From Lachnospiraceae bacterium UBA7054 (GTDB lineage Bacteria; Bacillota; Clostridia; Lachnospirales; Lachnospiraceae): DNA of 64,000 nucleotides. The notes under the pieces are model-generated. The model made no database searches. It saw only the letters and a program-made list of their open reading frames with translations, and was not told the origin of the DNA. Numbering within the stretch: the stretch's first letter is position 1; every line of letters begins with the position of its first letter. Location of the stretch: NCBI GenBank assembly GCA_002492725.1, contig DLAF01000067.1, positions 62,001-126,000 of the forward strand. The letters run 5' to 3'. The translations under genes and the position numbers were made by a program. Positions 1 to 8,909 of this stretch are shown here, piece after piece.

Positions 1-254
1 CCGATAATGAGCTGTCTGGCCGTCTGAATATGAAAAAAAGCCGCGATCTCTTTCACATAAGACTTTTGCATAAATTGATCCGGCTCCATCACCGCATCCA
101 CCACGGGAACCATCATGGAAACGCCCAGGGTTTCCAGCGTGCCGCCGATTAGAATGAGAACGGCCAGCCCCGCAAGCTGCCAGAGCTGTCTGCGGTCAAA
201 AAGATATGCAATTTTTTGCAGAAGCCCAACCTGTGCCTGTTCGTGTTTCTTCAT
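1..254 (-). CDS. ABC exporter, N-terminal fragment cut by the window edge
   Basis: Only the first 84 residues are present; the rest lies beyond the left edge. They contain an LFDRRQ box (about residues 18-23) and a first membrane helix (about 27-52) carrying GGTLETLGVSMMVP. The complete ABC exporter at the other end of the window begins the same way (LLDRRQ, then GGVLESLGISMLVP), so I read this as a second member of that family, a fused membrane-domain and ATPase exporter of the MsbA/PglK kind. Its ATG overlaps the stop codon of the fucosyltransferase gene (ATGA), which points to coupled translation. The ATPase half is not visible, so the assignment rests on paralogy alone. A role in flipping a lipid-linked glycan is inference. 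Confidence 0.75.
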   Translation of the reverse strand, partial: MKKHEQAQVGLLQKIAYLFDRRQLWQLAGLAVLILIGGTLETLGVSMMVPVVDAVMEPDQFMQKSYVKEIAAFFHIQTARQLII

Positions 255-1207
255 AAAATATAAGGTTCCTCTCGATTCAGTACTATTTTGTGCATATCCT
301 CTCTGTAAAAGTCGCTGCAATCGACGTGATTCAGCCAGCGATCCGGTGCAAGGACATAATTGTCCGGATTCGGGCAAAGATAGGATGCCCACCAGCTGAA
401 ACTGCTGTTGGCGAGAATATGATGCTTACAGCGGCTCATCAGCGCAAATTCCGCGCAGTCAAGATCCATCTCCTCATCCGTAGAAGAAACGCCGTCACGC
501 GGCAGATCAACGAGGGTAACGTCCTGTCGTCCCGCAAAGTTTTCCCGCGCCCAGTCCTTATCGTTGCAGAACAGATAAAAGCTGCATTTCGGATAGCGCT
601 CCCGCATCAGGCGCATTCCTTCTATATAATATGCTTCCGTACAGATACCGCCGAAAAGCGCCTGATTTTCAGGGGTCAGATAATCGCCGCGGCGAACATG
701 TACGCAAATGGAACACGTGTTATTAATTCCCATCGCATACTGAGCGGCGGATCGTTTCCCGCCGGCGCACCGCTGCCACACTCCCTTTTGCAGCAAATAC
801 TGCACCAACTGATCCGTATTGTATACCCGCCGCAGCAGATCGCCCTGCTTCCAAAAATATTTTTCCGACTGCCAGTAACCTTCCAGATAGATGTCATCCC
901 ACTCCAAAACTTTCGGAAGAAACCGCTTGCTTTCCTCAAAGTAAGATTTCTTATGTCTGCCGAAAAGCCTGCGTCTCACCCGCTGCCACGGCAGCATGGA
1001 AGAATCCAGCATTTTCTCAAGTTCTTTTTTCGTGGGACGCTCATAGGTGATTCCAAAAGGCGCCAGTGCGGGTTTCCTCTGCGCATCCTGCACAAAGCCC
1101 GACACATCGTCAATCTTTACCTCTCTGCCAAGCGATACCAATTCCAGATAGAGGGCGTACTGGAACATCTGGTTGCCAAGCCCGCCCGCAAGCTGTATAA
1201 TGACCAT
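251..1207 (-). CDS. GT11 fucosyltransferase (alpha-1,2-type)
   Basis: This 318-residue cytoplasmic enzyme should transfer L-fucose from GDP-fucose to a galactose-type acceptor of the surface glycan. The family marks are clear: the N-terminal motif QLAGGLGNQMFQYAL at residues 5-19, the donor-binding HVRRGDY at 170-176, and a C-terminal HILANSSFSWWASYL segment near 262-276. Length matches bacterial GT11 proteins such as FutC and WbiQ relatives. It follows the GT2 gene after 28 bases and overlaps the next ABC exporter gene by four. No GDP-fucose synthesis genes (gmd, fcl, fkp) are in the window, so the donor must be made elsewhere. The alpha-1,2 linkage is the family norm, not something shown here. 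Confidence 0.92.
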   Translation of the reverse strand: MVIIQLAGGLGNQMFQYALYLELVSLGREVKIDDVSGFVQDAQRKPALAPFGITYERPTKKELEKMLDSSMLPWQRVRRRLFGRHKKSYFEESKRFLPKVLEWDDIYLEGYWQSEKYFWKQGDLLRRVYNTDQLVQYLLQKGVWQRCAGGKRSAAQYAMGINNTCSICVHVRRGDYLTPENQALFGGICTEAYYIEGMRLMRERYPKCSFYLFCNDKDWARENFAGRQDVTLVDLPRDGVSSTDEEMDLDCAEFALMSRCKHHILANSSFSWWASYLCPNPDNYVLAPDRWLNHVDCSDFYREDMHKIVLNREEPYIL

Positions 1208-1235
1208 TTTTTCCTCAATTCAATACACGTGTTAT

Positions 1236-2309
1236 TTATCTGTGGAGAATTCGCTTCAACCACGCCTTGCAGGGAATTACCACCTGCTCGTCCCACTTTA
1301 GCTTCCTGCAATACGCCTCAGGCGAACGATAAAAAAGCTGTAGCATCTTTTTGTCCCGCGGATCGGCGATCGGCGCAAGGAAGGCTTCCTCCGCCCGTTT
1401 TCTGTCGTGCCGCAAAATCTCTTCCAGCCGCATCCGATAGCTATCGCCATCCTCCGCCTGAAAAAGCTCTCCGTAGAATAATAAAAGTCTCTTATAAAAA
1501 AAATAATCATGGGTCAGAGCAAGGTCTCCTCTGCCCATATTTTGCAGCAGGTTCGTTTTCTCATAATACGCCGGGATCTGATCCGTGAATGTGCGCGAAT
1601 TGATCCGTCGATTCATGGTGCTGCCCTCTCTGTCTATTATATAGTTATACAGGGCAATGTCAAGGTAAATGCAACGTTTGGCGCATGCCAGCGCCCTCGT
1701 CGCAAACATAATGTCCTCATACCACACGCCCTCGGGAAATGCGTTTTTTTCAAGAATCGACCTGCGATACAGCTTGTTCCAGGCCGCGTTCTGGATAGAA
1801 AATTCCTCTCTCTCCTCCACATAAACGGTAAGCGCCTCCTGCTCCTCAAAGAGAACCGCCCTGTCCACTGAGCCGTCAACGGTTCCCGTCCGGGAAACCT
1901 GACGATATCTACACACGGCAAGATCCGCCTCTTGATCCTTCAGTGCAGAAAACAGCTTCTCATACATATCGGGATCGATCCAGTCGTCTCCGTCCACAAA
2001 ACCGATATAATCGCCATGCGCTCTTGCAATGCCGGCATTCCTCGCCCTGCCGTGTCCCCCGTTCTCCTGATGAATCACCCGGATACGCGCATCGCTTGCT
2101 GCCAGCTTGTCAAGAATCGTTCCGGTCCCATCCGTGGATCCGTCATCCACTACGATAATCTCCAGATTGTGATAAGTCTGTCCGCAGACAGAGCGGACGC
2201 CTCTTTCAATATAAGCTTCTATATTGTAAGCGGTCATGACCACGGAAAGCAATTCCGTCTGTTCTTCCCGATCGATTTTCGGTGGACGATATCCTTCTAT
2301 GATATTCAT
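1236..2309 (-). CDS. GT2 family glycosyltransferase
   Basis: A GT-A fold glycosyltransferase of 357 residues. The N-terminal half has the standard series: SVVMTAYN near residues 22-29, VVDDGSTDGT near 49-58 for nucleotide binding, NGGHGRARNAGI, and the metal-binding FVDGDDW with the DxD-type acidic cluster. The C-terminal half, with aromatic and basic residues, is typical of transferases that add single sugars in capsule and exopolysaccharide loci. I chose the internal ATG because an AAAGGAGG site sits seven bases before it; an in-frame upstream start would add ten residues but lacks such a site. Donor and acceptor cannot be read from sequence. It lies between an AsnB-like gene and the fucosyltransferase and is probably cotranscribed with both. 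Confidence 0.9.
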   Translation of the reverse strand: MNIIEGYRPPKIDREEQTELLSVVMTAYNIEAYIERGVRSVCGQTYHNLEIIVVDDGSTDGTGTILDKLAASDARIRVIHQENGGHGRARNAGIARAHGDYIGFVDGDDWIDPDMYEKLFSALKDQEADLAVCRYRQVSRTGTVDGSVDRAVLFEEQEALTVYVEEREEFSIQNAAWNKLYRRSILEKNAFPEGVWYEDIMFATRALACAKRCIYLDIALYNYIIDREGSTMNRRINSRTFTDQIPAYYEKTNLLQNMGRGDLALTHDYFFYKRLLLFYGELFQAEDGDSYRMRLEEILRHDRKRAEEAFLAPIADPRDKKMLQLFYRSPEAYCRKLKWDEQVVIPCKAWLKRILHR

Positions 2310-2414
2310 CCGTATTCCTCCTTTCTTTTCCTGTGCCAAGGCAGCTATCCCTTTTCCGTCGGTATTCCATTCTCCCTGATATTCTATATCCTGATTCGAT
2401 TTTATCGCAGTTTT

Positions 2415-4484
2415 CTATGTTATTTTATGGCAACCATTTGTTATGGAATCTTTTTCCTTTTTTACCTTTCCGCTAATAACAACCGTTTCGCTTACTTTTT
2501 GTGCATCTGCAAAGCGCCCATTCATTAACTTATGATTTAATTTTCCGTCTTCCAGCCACTGCTGCAACATCAAAATGTGCCAAATTTGCGGCTTCCAGAC
2601 ATTTTTCATAATATAATCATCCCATAATTTTCTAACTTTTGCCGTGTTCAGCAACCCCTGCCCGCTCAGTTTCGCGGGTTCCAAAAGGCTTTCCGCCCAC
2701 TCTCTGAGTCCCGGCTGGCAAAGCCACCGATGCAGCGGAATCGAGAACCCTTTTTTCGGCCGCTCCATCAACTCACGGGGTACATAGCGGTAGAGGATGT
2801 CCCGCAAAAGCTTCTTGCCGACTCCGTTTTCGCTTTGGTAAGAAAGCGGCAGGGTCCAGGCAAACTCGACCACATCTTTATCGAGCATGGGCACCCTTGT
2901 CTCTAAGGAGACCGCCATAGCCGTCCTGTCCACCTTCGTCAGGATATCGTCGGGATGATACATCAAAAGATCCATCAGCATCAGGTTCTGCTGCCCGTCC
3001 TTCAAAAGTCCCGACGGATAATCATCCATCCACGTTCTCCCCGCATTCCTTATCTGCATGGCATCCCATACTCCAAAATCGGGTGCCGCCCCCATACCGT
3101 CCCGTCTGACCAGATCAAGGCCCTCTCCGATTTCAGAGCGAAGATAAAGGTCTTCCATGGACCGCGCCCCAAGAAGTCTCGCCCTGACCGCGGCCGAGGC
3201 ACCCAGAACGGGCGAAAATGCCCCCAAAAGAGCGCTCCCCGGCATCCGCAGGGCTGCCGGCAGCTTTCTTGTCTTTTCCCAAATGCGGGGAATAGAATAA
3301 TAGGTGTTATATCCACAGAAAAGCTCGTCCCCGCCATCTCCGCTGAGGGACACCGTCACGTGCTGCCTGGTGATCTTACTGACCAGATAAGTGGGAATCT
3401 GCGAAGAATCCGCAAACGGCTCCCCAAACATCCCTGCAAGGGAAGGAATCACGCCCCTGGCATCTTCCTCCGTGATATAGACCTCCGTATGCTCCGTCCC
3501 CAGCCGGGCAGCGATCTCCTTCGCGGCGGGAGCCTCATTAAACTGCTCCTCCCACATTCCTATAGTAAAAGTCCTGACCTTTCCGACACTCTGTGCCTGC
3601 ATGAGAGAGACCACCGTGCTGCTGTCGATCCCGGCAGAGAGAAATGCCCCCACGGGCACGTCCGCCACCATCTGTCCGGCGATCGCTTCCCGCAAAAGTC
3701 GTTCCAGTTCCCCGGCCGCTTCCGCTGCCGTTCCCGAAAAGCGGTTTTGCTGTCCCAAAACAGCCGTCTCCATCATCGACCAGTAGGTCAAAAGTTCTGG
3801 TTTATCAAATGGTGATTTAACCTTTAATATTTTGCCCGGTTCCAGCTTCCAAATTCCGCAATAAATGGAAAATGGTGCCGAAATGTAACCATAACGCATG
3901 TAACCGTCCAGTATATCTACGTTGACCGAATTGGTAAATCCATCCAGAGAGGCGATTGACCGAAGGTCTGAAGCAAAGACAAAAGCCCCATCGCTTTCTC
4001 CATTCTTTAAATCATCTTTTAAGATTCCATAATACAGCGGCTTTTCTCCGACCCTGTCACGGGCCAAAAATAACGTATGTTCTTGCCTGTCATACAACGC
4101 AATTGCAAACATTCCCTTTGCCATTTTCAGCGTATCAGTCAAGCCGTAAGCCGCGATTGCCTCTACCAGTGTCTCCGTGTCGGAAGTCCCCCGAAAACCG
4201 GGCAGCTTACCCTCCGTCAACAGTTTTTTGCGGATCGCGCCATGATTGTAGATCTCTCCGTTATAGGCAATCACATATCTCTCGTCGCGGGAAATCATGG
4301 GCTGTGCTCCCGCAGGGCTTAAATCAACAATCGAAAGCCGCCTGTGTCCCAGCACCACGCGGTGATCTTCGGATGCCCACACGCCCGCGGCATCAGGCCC
4401 ACGATGGCGCATCTTATCGCACATACGCTCAATATTCTTCTGCCAGTCTCCCCGAAAATTGCAAAATCCCGCGATTCCACACAT
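2415..4484 (-). CDS. asnB: Asparagine synthase-like glutamine amidotransferase 1
   Basis: A two-domain class II amidotransferase. The start MCGIAGF leaves Cys2 as N-terminal nucleophile after Met removal; RHRGPD (27-31), NGEIYN (75-80) and RGTSDTE (98-104) form the glutaminase site. The synthase domain has the ATP pyrophosphatase loop as SAGIDSS (283-289), where most members have SGGxDSS, plus SLSGDGGDELFCGYN and the KVDRTAMAVSLETRVPMLD block. At 689 residues it is longer than usual because of a polar tail of about 40 residues after the expected end. Chemically it moves glutamine ammonia to an ATP-activated carboxylate. Inside a glycan locus that also makes a UDP-uronic acid, amidation of a uronate is a credible alternative to free asparagine synthesis. 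A similar gene lies four kilobases to the right. Confidence 0.9.
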   Translation of the reverse strand: MCGIAGFCNFRGDWQKNIERMCDKMRHRGPDAAGVWASEDHRVVLGHRRLSIVDLSPAGAQPMISRDERYVIAYNGEIYNHGAIRKKLLTEGKLPGFRGTSDTETLVEAIAAYGLTDTLKMAKGMFAIALYDRQEHTLFLARDRVGEKPLYYGILKDDLKNGESDGAFVFASDLRSIASLDGFTNSVNVDILDGYMRYGYISAPFSIYCGIWKLEPGKILKVKSPFDKPELLTYWSMMETAVLGQQNRFSGTAAEAAGELERLLREAIAGQMVADVPVGAFLSAGIDSSTVVSLMQAQSVGKVRTFTIGMWEEQFNEAPAAKEIAARLGTEHTEVYITEEDARGVIPSLAGMFGEPFADSSQIPTYLVSKITRQHVTVSLSGDGGDELFCGYNTYYSIPRIWEKTRKLPAALRMPGSALLGAFSPVLGASAAVRARLLGARSMEDLYLRSEIGEGLDLVRRDGMGAAPDFGVWDAMQIRNAGRTWMDDYPSGLLKDGQQNLMLMDLLMYHPDDILTKVDRTAMAVSLETRVPMLDKDVVEFAWTLPLSYQSENGVGKKLLRDILYRYVPRELMERPKKGFSIPLHRWLCQPGLREWAESLLEPAKLSGQGLLNTAKVRKLWDDYIMKNVWKPQIWHILMLQQWLEDGKLNHKLMNGRFADAQKVSETVVISGKVKKEKDSITNGCHKIT

Positions 4485-4509
4485 GTGTTATTTTACCCTT
4501 TCTTCCGCT

Positions 4510-5643
4510 CTACTCTTCGTATTCCGCGTATTCTCCTCTGGCGATCCGCTCCCGCACCATCTCTACGGCCTCCTCCTGCTGCCCGCGCCACAACTGATAA
4601 GACTCGTCCCAGGAAGCGTAGGCAGCGTCCCCACGGTGGTCCGGAAGGCTGTAATGTGCCTGCAGATATCCTTTGAGGAATTCCGTGCATTTCTCCGCCC
4701 CCACGGCATTTGTGTGGCTGCCGTAATCCGCAAAATCCTCCTCAAAGACGATGCCAATCTCTTCATAATGATCGTTCATATTCAGGAAAGGATACCCATA
4801 GGAAGCCGTGATCTCTTCCATATAATGAAACATCTGCTCTTCCTCCGGCGATTCCCCGTAGGGAGAGACCAAAAACAGCGCGTCCTTGTCTTCTTTCTGC
4901 AGCAGCGTAAGCAGTTCCTTCAGGTATGCCTCCTGCTCCTTGGGTATGGGCTTTGTTCCCTCCACACCGGCAATGTCGGGCATGGGCTGGGGACCGACCT
5001 CGTCCCGAAACGTATAGCCCTTTAAAGGGTGACTGTTGTGATAAAACATGTTCTTCCACTCCGAGGGCAGCGCCAGCATCTTCCAGTTGGTATGATACTT
5101 CATGATATCCAGATAGTAGCTTAAGCGCCCCTCTTCGTCATCCTCCGGCACCAAACCCTGTATCGCTCTCACCCGCAGAGGCGAGTAACGCATGTTATCT
5201 ATAACGCCGCGGGTATAGGCCATATTCTCCATCAGGCCCGCCTCCTCCATGGTAAACATGCGCATCTCAAAGATATAGAGCTGCGGCGACTGCGTTTTTT
5301 CCGCCTCTTCCAGCAAATATTTCATAGCTGCAGGCCGCTGTACGTTGGTGGAGAGGGGGTACATGGCAATCCCCGTCTCTCCCCAAAGCTTGGGAGCCGC
5401 ATAATAGGGAAACACCGGACTGGAACCAATCATCACCACGTCCAGGCTGTCCTTCTTCTCAGCGTAAAAGCCCGCAAAGCGATCCTTCACGTCACCGTTT
5501 GTTCTTACCATATAAGATACGGGCAGGAGAATCGCCATAAAGACAGCAAGAAAGCATACGGTCTGCAGCAGCCAAATCCGCCGCCCGCCCCTATGCTGTT
5601 TTTCAGCCTGTGCCGATCTTTCATCAAAATTGTTTACGTTCAC
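4510..5643 (-). CDS. Membrane-anchored SGNH/DltD-like protein
   Basis: The protein starts with a basic stretch and one membrane helix (about residues 22-46), then continues as a 330-residue domain predicted outside the cell. GSSPVFPY (73-80) follows a hydrophobic strand, as in the serine block of SGNH hydrolases. Near the C-terminus DYGSHTNAVGAEK provides an Asp and His of the D-x(2-3)-H block. This layout is that of DltD, AlgJ/AlgX and related proteins that complete O-acylation of extracellular polymers. The start is GTG, preceded by GGAGG at six bases. It lies between a GT4 gene and asnB and ends 25 bases before asnB. An MBOAT partner is present 6 kb away but not adjacent, so pairing is inference. 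Confidence 0.6.
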   Translation of the reverse strand: MNVNNFDERSAQAEKQHRGGRRIWLLQTVCFLAVFMAILLPVSYMVRTNGDVKDRFAGFYAEKKDSLDVVMIGSSPVFPYYAAPKLWGETGIAMYPLSTNVQRPAAMKYLLEEAEKTQSPQLYIFEMRMFTMEEAGLMENMAYTRGVIDNMRYSPLRVRAIQGLVPEDDEEGRLSYYLDIMKYHTNWKMLALPSEWKNMFYHNSHPLKGYTFRDEVGPQPMPDIAGVEGTKPIPKEQEAYLKELLTLLQKEDKDALFLVSPYGESPEEEQMFHYMEEITASYGYPFLNMNDHYEEIGIVFEEDFADYGSHTNAVGAEKCTEFLKGYLQAHYSLPDHRGDAAYASWDESYQLWRGQQEEAVEMVRERIARGEYAEYEE

Positions 5644-5665
5644 AAGTTTCCTCCAATACCACTTG

Positions 5666-6787
5666 CTATTTTATTTCTTGTTTCTTCATAATCCCCTCAA
5701 AATATGTCCTCCACAGCGCATTGACCCGCTCCGGCGCCAGCCTTTCCTGTATCCTGGCCGCCTCCCTGCCAAGGCTGTCCGCATAAGCCGAATCGCCGAG
5801 TATTTTCTGCATGGCCCCCTCCAGCGCCTTCTGATCCCCCGCCGGAATGATAAGGCCGCTTACGCCGTCTGCCATCAACTCCTGTGTCCCACCGCTTGGC
5901 ACATCCGTGGCGATCACGGGAAGGCCCAGGGCCAACGCCTCAATCAGCGCGTTGGAGACGCCCTCCGAATAAGAAGTCAACAGAAAAAGCGAGGCCCTTC
6001 CGATTCGATCCGCCACGTCGGGCACCACACCCGGAAGCCGCACGCGATCTGCGATTCCCAACTCATCTGCCAATTCTTCTATCGAAGAGCGAAGCTCTCC
6101 GTCCCCGTAAATCGTAAGCGTATAGTCCGAATAGGCAGGCGGCAGCGCCGCGAAAGCGCGAAGCTGCACCTCGTGATTCTTATTTTTGTCCATGCGGCCC
6201 ACGGAGACGATCTCCTTTTCCCGTTCTTTCTCGTATCGCGGCCTGATAAAGGCAGGATTTAAGGAATTGGGCAGCACGACGGCACGCGTCCTGACCTTTT
6301 TACGGAAGAACGCTCTGGAGCGTTCCGTCTGCAGGATGATGCCGGCCGCATGGGGAAACAAGAGGTTTGCCAGCATACGCATCGCCCTCGTCGGGTATTC
6401 CTCGGCGGCCTCCCCTACCACCGATACCACCGCCTTTGTATCCGTCCCCATAACCGAGACAACCGCCATAAAATTATTTTTTCCAATGCAGGATAACACC
6501 AGATCCGGTTTCTGCTCTTTCCATATCGCATGTAATTTATTAAGTCTTCGGAAGAAGTTTCGAATCCGGCTATGGGTCACTTCCTCCTCCCCGATATCGG
6601 ACAAAATCCTTCCGACTCCGGGCGGCAGATCATACTCCTCCTCGAAACGGTACTGGGTCACCATGACAACCTCATACCCTTCCTTTCGAAAGTAATCCGC
6701 CAGATTTACAAACACGCGTTCGGCTCCTCCCTTTCTGAGGGAGCCGATATAGAAAGCTATTTTTTTCTCTCGTGTTTCACCTTTCAT
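5666..6787 (-). CDS. GT4 family glycosyltransferase
   Basis: A GT-B fold retaining glycosyltransferase of 373 residues. It begins with a glycine-rich SLRKGGAERVFVNLA acceptor-side motif. The nucleotide-binding domain opens with IVSVGRMDKNKN and carries the EX7E pair in YSEGVSNALIEALALG, followed by PVIATDVPSGGTQELM. The pattern resembles PglH/PglJ-like and GalNAc-transferring enzymes of capsule loci, but the sugar is not predictable. Translation starts at an ATG with only a weak upstream site (GGAAG, 14 bases away), so the start is less certain than the domain call. An AT-rich gap of 214 bases separates it from the second asnB-like gene upstream, so it may have its own promoter. It is followed after 22 bases by the SGNH-like gene. 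Confidence 0.92.
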   Translation of the reverse strand: MKGETREKKIAFYIGSLRKGGAERVFVNLADYFRKEGYEVVMVTQYRFEEEYDLPPGVGRILSDIGEEEVTHSRIRNFFRRLNKLHAIWKEQKPDLVLSCIGKNNFMAVVSVMGTDTKAVVSVVGEAAEEYPTRAMRMLANLLFPHAAGIILQTERSRAFFRKKVRTRAVVLPNSLNPAFIRPRYEKEREKEIVSVGRMDKNKNHEVQLRAFAALPPAYSDYTLTIYGDGELRSSIEELADELGIADRVRLPGVVPDVADRIGRASLFLLTSYSEGVSNALIEALALGLPVIATDVPSGGTQELMADGVSGLIIPAGDQKALEGAMQKILGDSAYADSLGREAARIQERLAPERVNALWRTYFEGIMKKQEIK

Positions 6788-7001
6788 AGTCTTGCATAAC
6801 TTCCTTCATTTTTTGATAAAAAACTGCAAAATCTGCAATCACTTCCTGCATTTTCATGTAAAATCGGCAAAAAACGACTTTTTAATTAAATTCTCATTTA
6901 TTTTTGCCTGTCTGAATTCAGTGATAATTTCATGATTTGTCGGAAAACTTTTTCTGAAAACCCTCACAATAACAGGCGCAATCAAAACTGTTTTTCATAT
7001 T

Positions 7002-8909
7002 TTACTGTAGGCCGCTCCCACAATAAGTCTCATACCATTGTTGAAAAACAAAAAACGACCAGATTAATCCGGAATAGTTTTCCCCTGTTGCCGGTCCTTT
7101 ATCGCCCGTCTCAAGATAGCGTTCTATCGTCTTTTGCAGATATGATATATCGAACAGGTTCTGACGCTTCAATAACGCCGGATCCGCATAAGATAACAAT
7201 CGTTCTTTCAAAGGCCCTCGAAGCCATTTGTCAAGGGGCACCCCAAAGCCAACTTTCGGACGGTCCAAAAGCTCTTTCGGAAGATAGTCGTAAGCGATCT
7301 CTTTCAGAATGTGCTTTTTATCACCGGCCGCATACTTGTAAGCATGAGGAATCCGATAAGAGAAGGCCATGACATCCGCATCCAGAATCGGACAGCGGGC
7401 TTCCAGCGAATACTTCATGGAGGCGCGGTCTACCTTGCAGAGGATATCTCCCGGCAGATAGGTGTCCATGTCTAACAGCATCCTGCGGACCTGCCAGTCT
7501 TTGACACCGTAGCTGCTCTCAACAGGATAATGTACCGGCAGGGTTCGCGTCCCCGGAGGAAGTTCCCCCACCATAGCCCGCGCCATAGCGGGATAATTAC
7601 CCGCACCAAACTGCGTCTTCGTCTCACGTTCCCTGTTTCCCGCAATCACACGCACTTTGAAAGGAAGGCGCTTCTCGATTTGAAGCTTCGAAACCCCGGG
7701 AAGGGAACACAGGCCATGCACCGCCGCGCCTGCAAAATCCAGTTTCTGTGCCTGCGCCACTTTCTCATACTGGTTATAGCCGCAGAAAAATTCATCCCCG
7801 CCGTCACCCGACAGCGCCACCGTCACCCGCTCTCTGGCAAGCGCGCTGACCAGCATCGTAGGGATCTGGGAGGAATCGGAAAAAGGCTCGTCATAGTATT
7901 TCGGAATACTCTCCACAAGAGACAGGATGTCCTTCTCGTCGATGATACGCTCGGTGTGATCCGTCCCCAGATATTCCGCCACTGCTCTGGCATAACCTGC
8001 CTCATTGTATTTTTCCTCATGGAAACCAATGGAAAAGGTCTTCACGGGCGAGGCGGAGACCTCCTGCGCGATTGCCGTCACCAGTGAAGAATCGTAGCCG
8101 CCGCTTAAAAAACTGCCCAGCGGCACATCCGCAATCATGCGCAGCGAAACTGCCCGCATAAGCAGGGCTTTCAGCTGCTCCTTCGCCTCCTCATAGCTTG
8201 ACACCGGGTTTGCCGCCGCCTGCCTGTAAACTTCACTCACACTCCAGTATTTCCATGTTTTAATCTGTCCTCCCTGAAAGGAAAGGATCGCACCCGGCTC
8301 CAGCTTGTACACGTTCCTGTAGATACTCTCCGGCGCATTGATGTACTTCTGATAAAGGAAGCGTGAGAGTACGCCCCTGTCAATCTCAGCAGGAAAATCG
8401 GGACAGGACATGATGGGCTTTAGCTCTGAGGCAAACACCAGCTCCTCATCCTGATACCAATAATACAGCGGCTTTTTGCCGATGCGGTCCCTGATCAGGT
8501 AGACGGTCTCATCCTTCCTGTCATAGAGCGCGATGGCAAACATCCCGTTGAACCGCTCCACGCAGGAAATCCCCCATGCTAAATAGGCGGCTATGATGAC
8601 TTCCGTATCACAGTCGGATCGGAAGGGATAGTCCGCCAATTCTTCGCGTAATTCTTTGAAATTATAGATTTCTCCGTTATAGACCACACTGACGCGCTGA
8701 TCCGGCGAGTGCATGGGCTGATGCCCCAGCTCCGACAGATCCATGATCGAAAGACGCCTCTGGGCAAATCCCACCTGATAGCCGCCCTTCATCCCGTAGA
8801 TTTCCTCACCGCTGTCATCCGGCCCCCGATGATACATGGTATCATTCATCTGTTTCAGCTGCTTTGGCGAAACCTCCCGCCTTCTGATAAATCCGCATAT
8901 CCCACACAT
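7002..8909 (-). CDS. asnB: Asparagine synthase-like glutamine amidotransferase 2
   Basis: A full-length AsnB-type enzyme of 635 residues, clearly a different paralogue from the one at 2.4-4.5 kb. It has the MCGICGF start with Cys2 as glutaminase nucleophile, YHRGPDDSG, NGEIYNFKELREEL and the orthodox SGGYDSS ATP loop near residue 260, followed by SGDGGDEFFCGYNQYEK and CKVDRASMKYSLEARCPILD. The start codon overlaps the stop of the NodB-like gene (TAATG), so the two are probably coupled. Two such enzymes in one glycan operon are more than amino-acid supply needs. Enzymes of this family in O-antigen loci (WbpS, WbtH) have been linked to uronamide formation, which is my preferred but unproven reading here. 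Confidence 0.9.
   Translation of the reverse strand: MCGICGFIRRREVSPKQLKQMNDTMYHRGPDDSGEEIYGMKGGYQVGFAQRRLSIMDLSELGHQPMHSPDQRVSVVYNGEIYNFKELREELADYPFRSDCDTEVIIAAYLAWGISCVERFNGMFAIALYDRKDETVYLIRDRIGKKPLYYWYQDEELVFASELKPIMSCPDFPAEIDRGVLSRFLYQKYINAPESIYRNVYKLEPGAILSFQGGQIKTWKYWSVSEVYRQAAANPVSSYEEAKEQLKALLMRAVSLRMIADVPLGSFLSGGYDSSLVTAIAQEVSASPVKTFSIGFHEEKYNEAGYARAVAEYLGTDHTERIIDEKDILSLVESIPKYYDEPFSDSSQIPTMLVSALARERVTVALSGDGGDEFFCGYNQYEKVAQAQKLDFAGAAVHGLCSLPGVSKLQIEKRLPFKVRVIAGNRERETKTQFGAGNYPAMARAMVGELPPGTRTLPVHYPVESSYGVKDWQVRRMLLDMDTYLPGDILCKVDRASMKYSLEARCPILDADVMAFSYRIPHAYKYAAGDKKHILKEIAYDYLPKELLDRPKVGFGVPLDKWLRGPLKERLLSYADPALLKRQNLFDISYLQKTIERYLETGDKGPATGENYSGLIWSFFVFQQWYETYCGSGLQ

Noticed and set aside
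290..1588. Long plus-strand open frame of 432 codons
   Set aside because: It lies opposite the GT11 and GT2 genes, has no ribosome site or recognisable domain, and its composition reflects the antisense of real genes.
6788..7001. Small gene or promoter in the AT-rich gap between the asnB-like gene and GT4
   Set aside because: No frame with a ribosome site was found, and no pair of boxes with proper spacing was convincing, so only the gap is noted.
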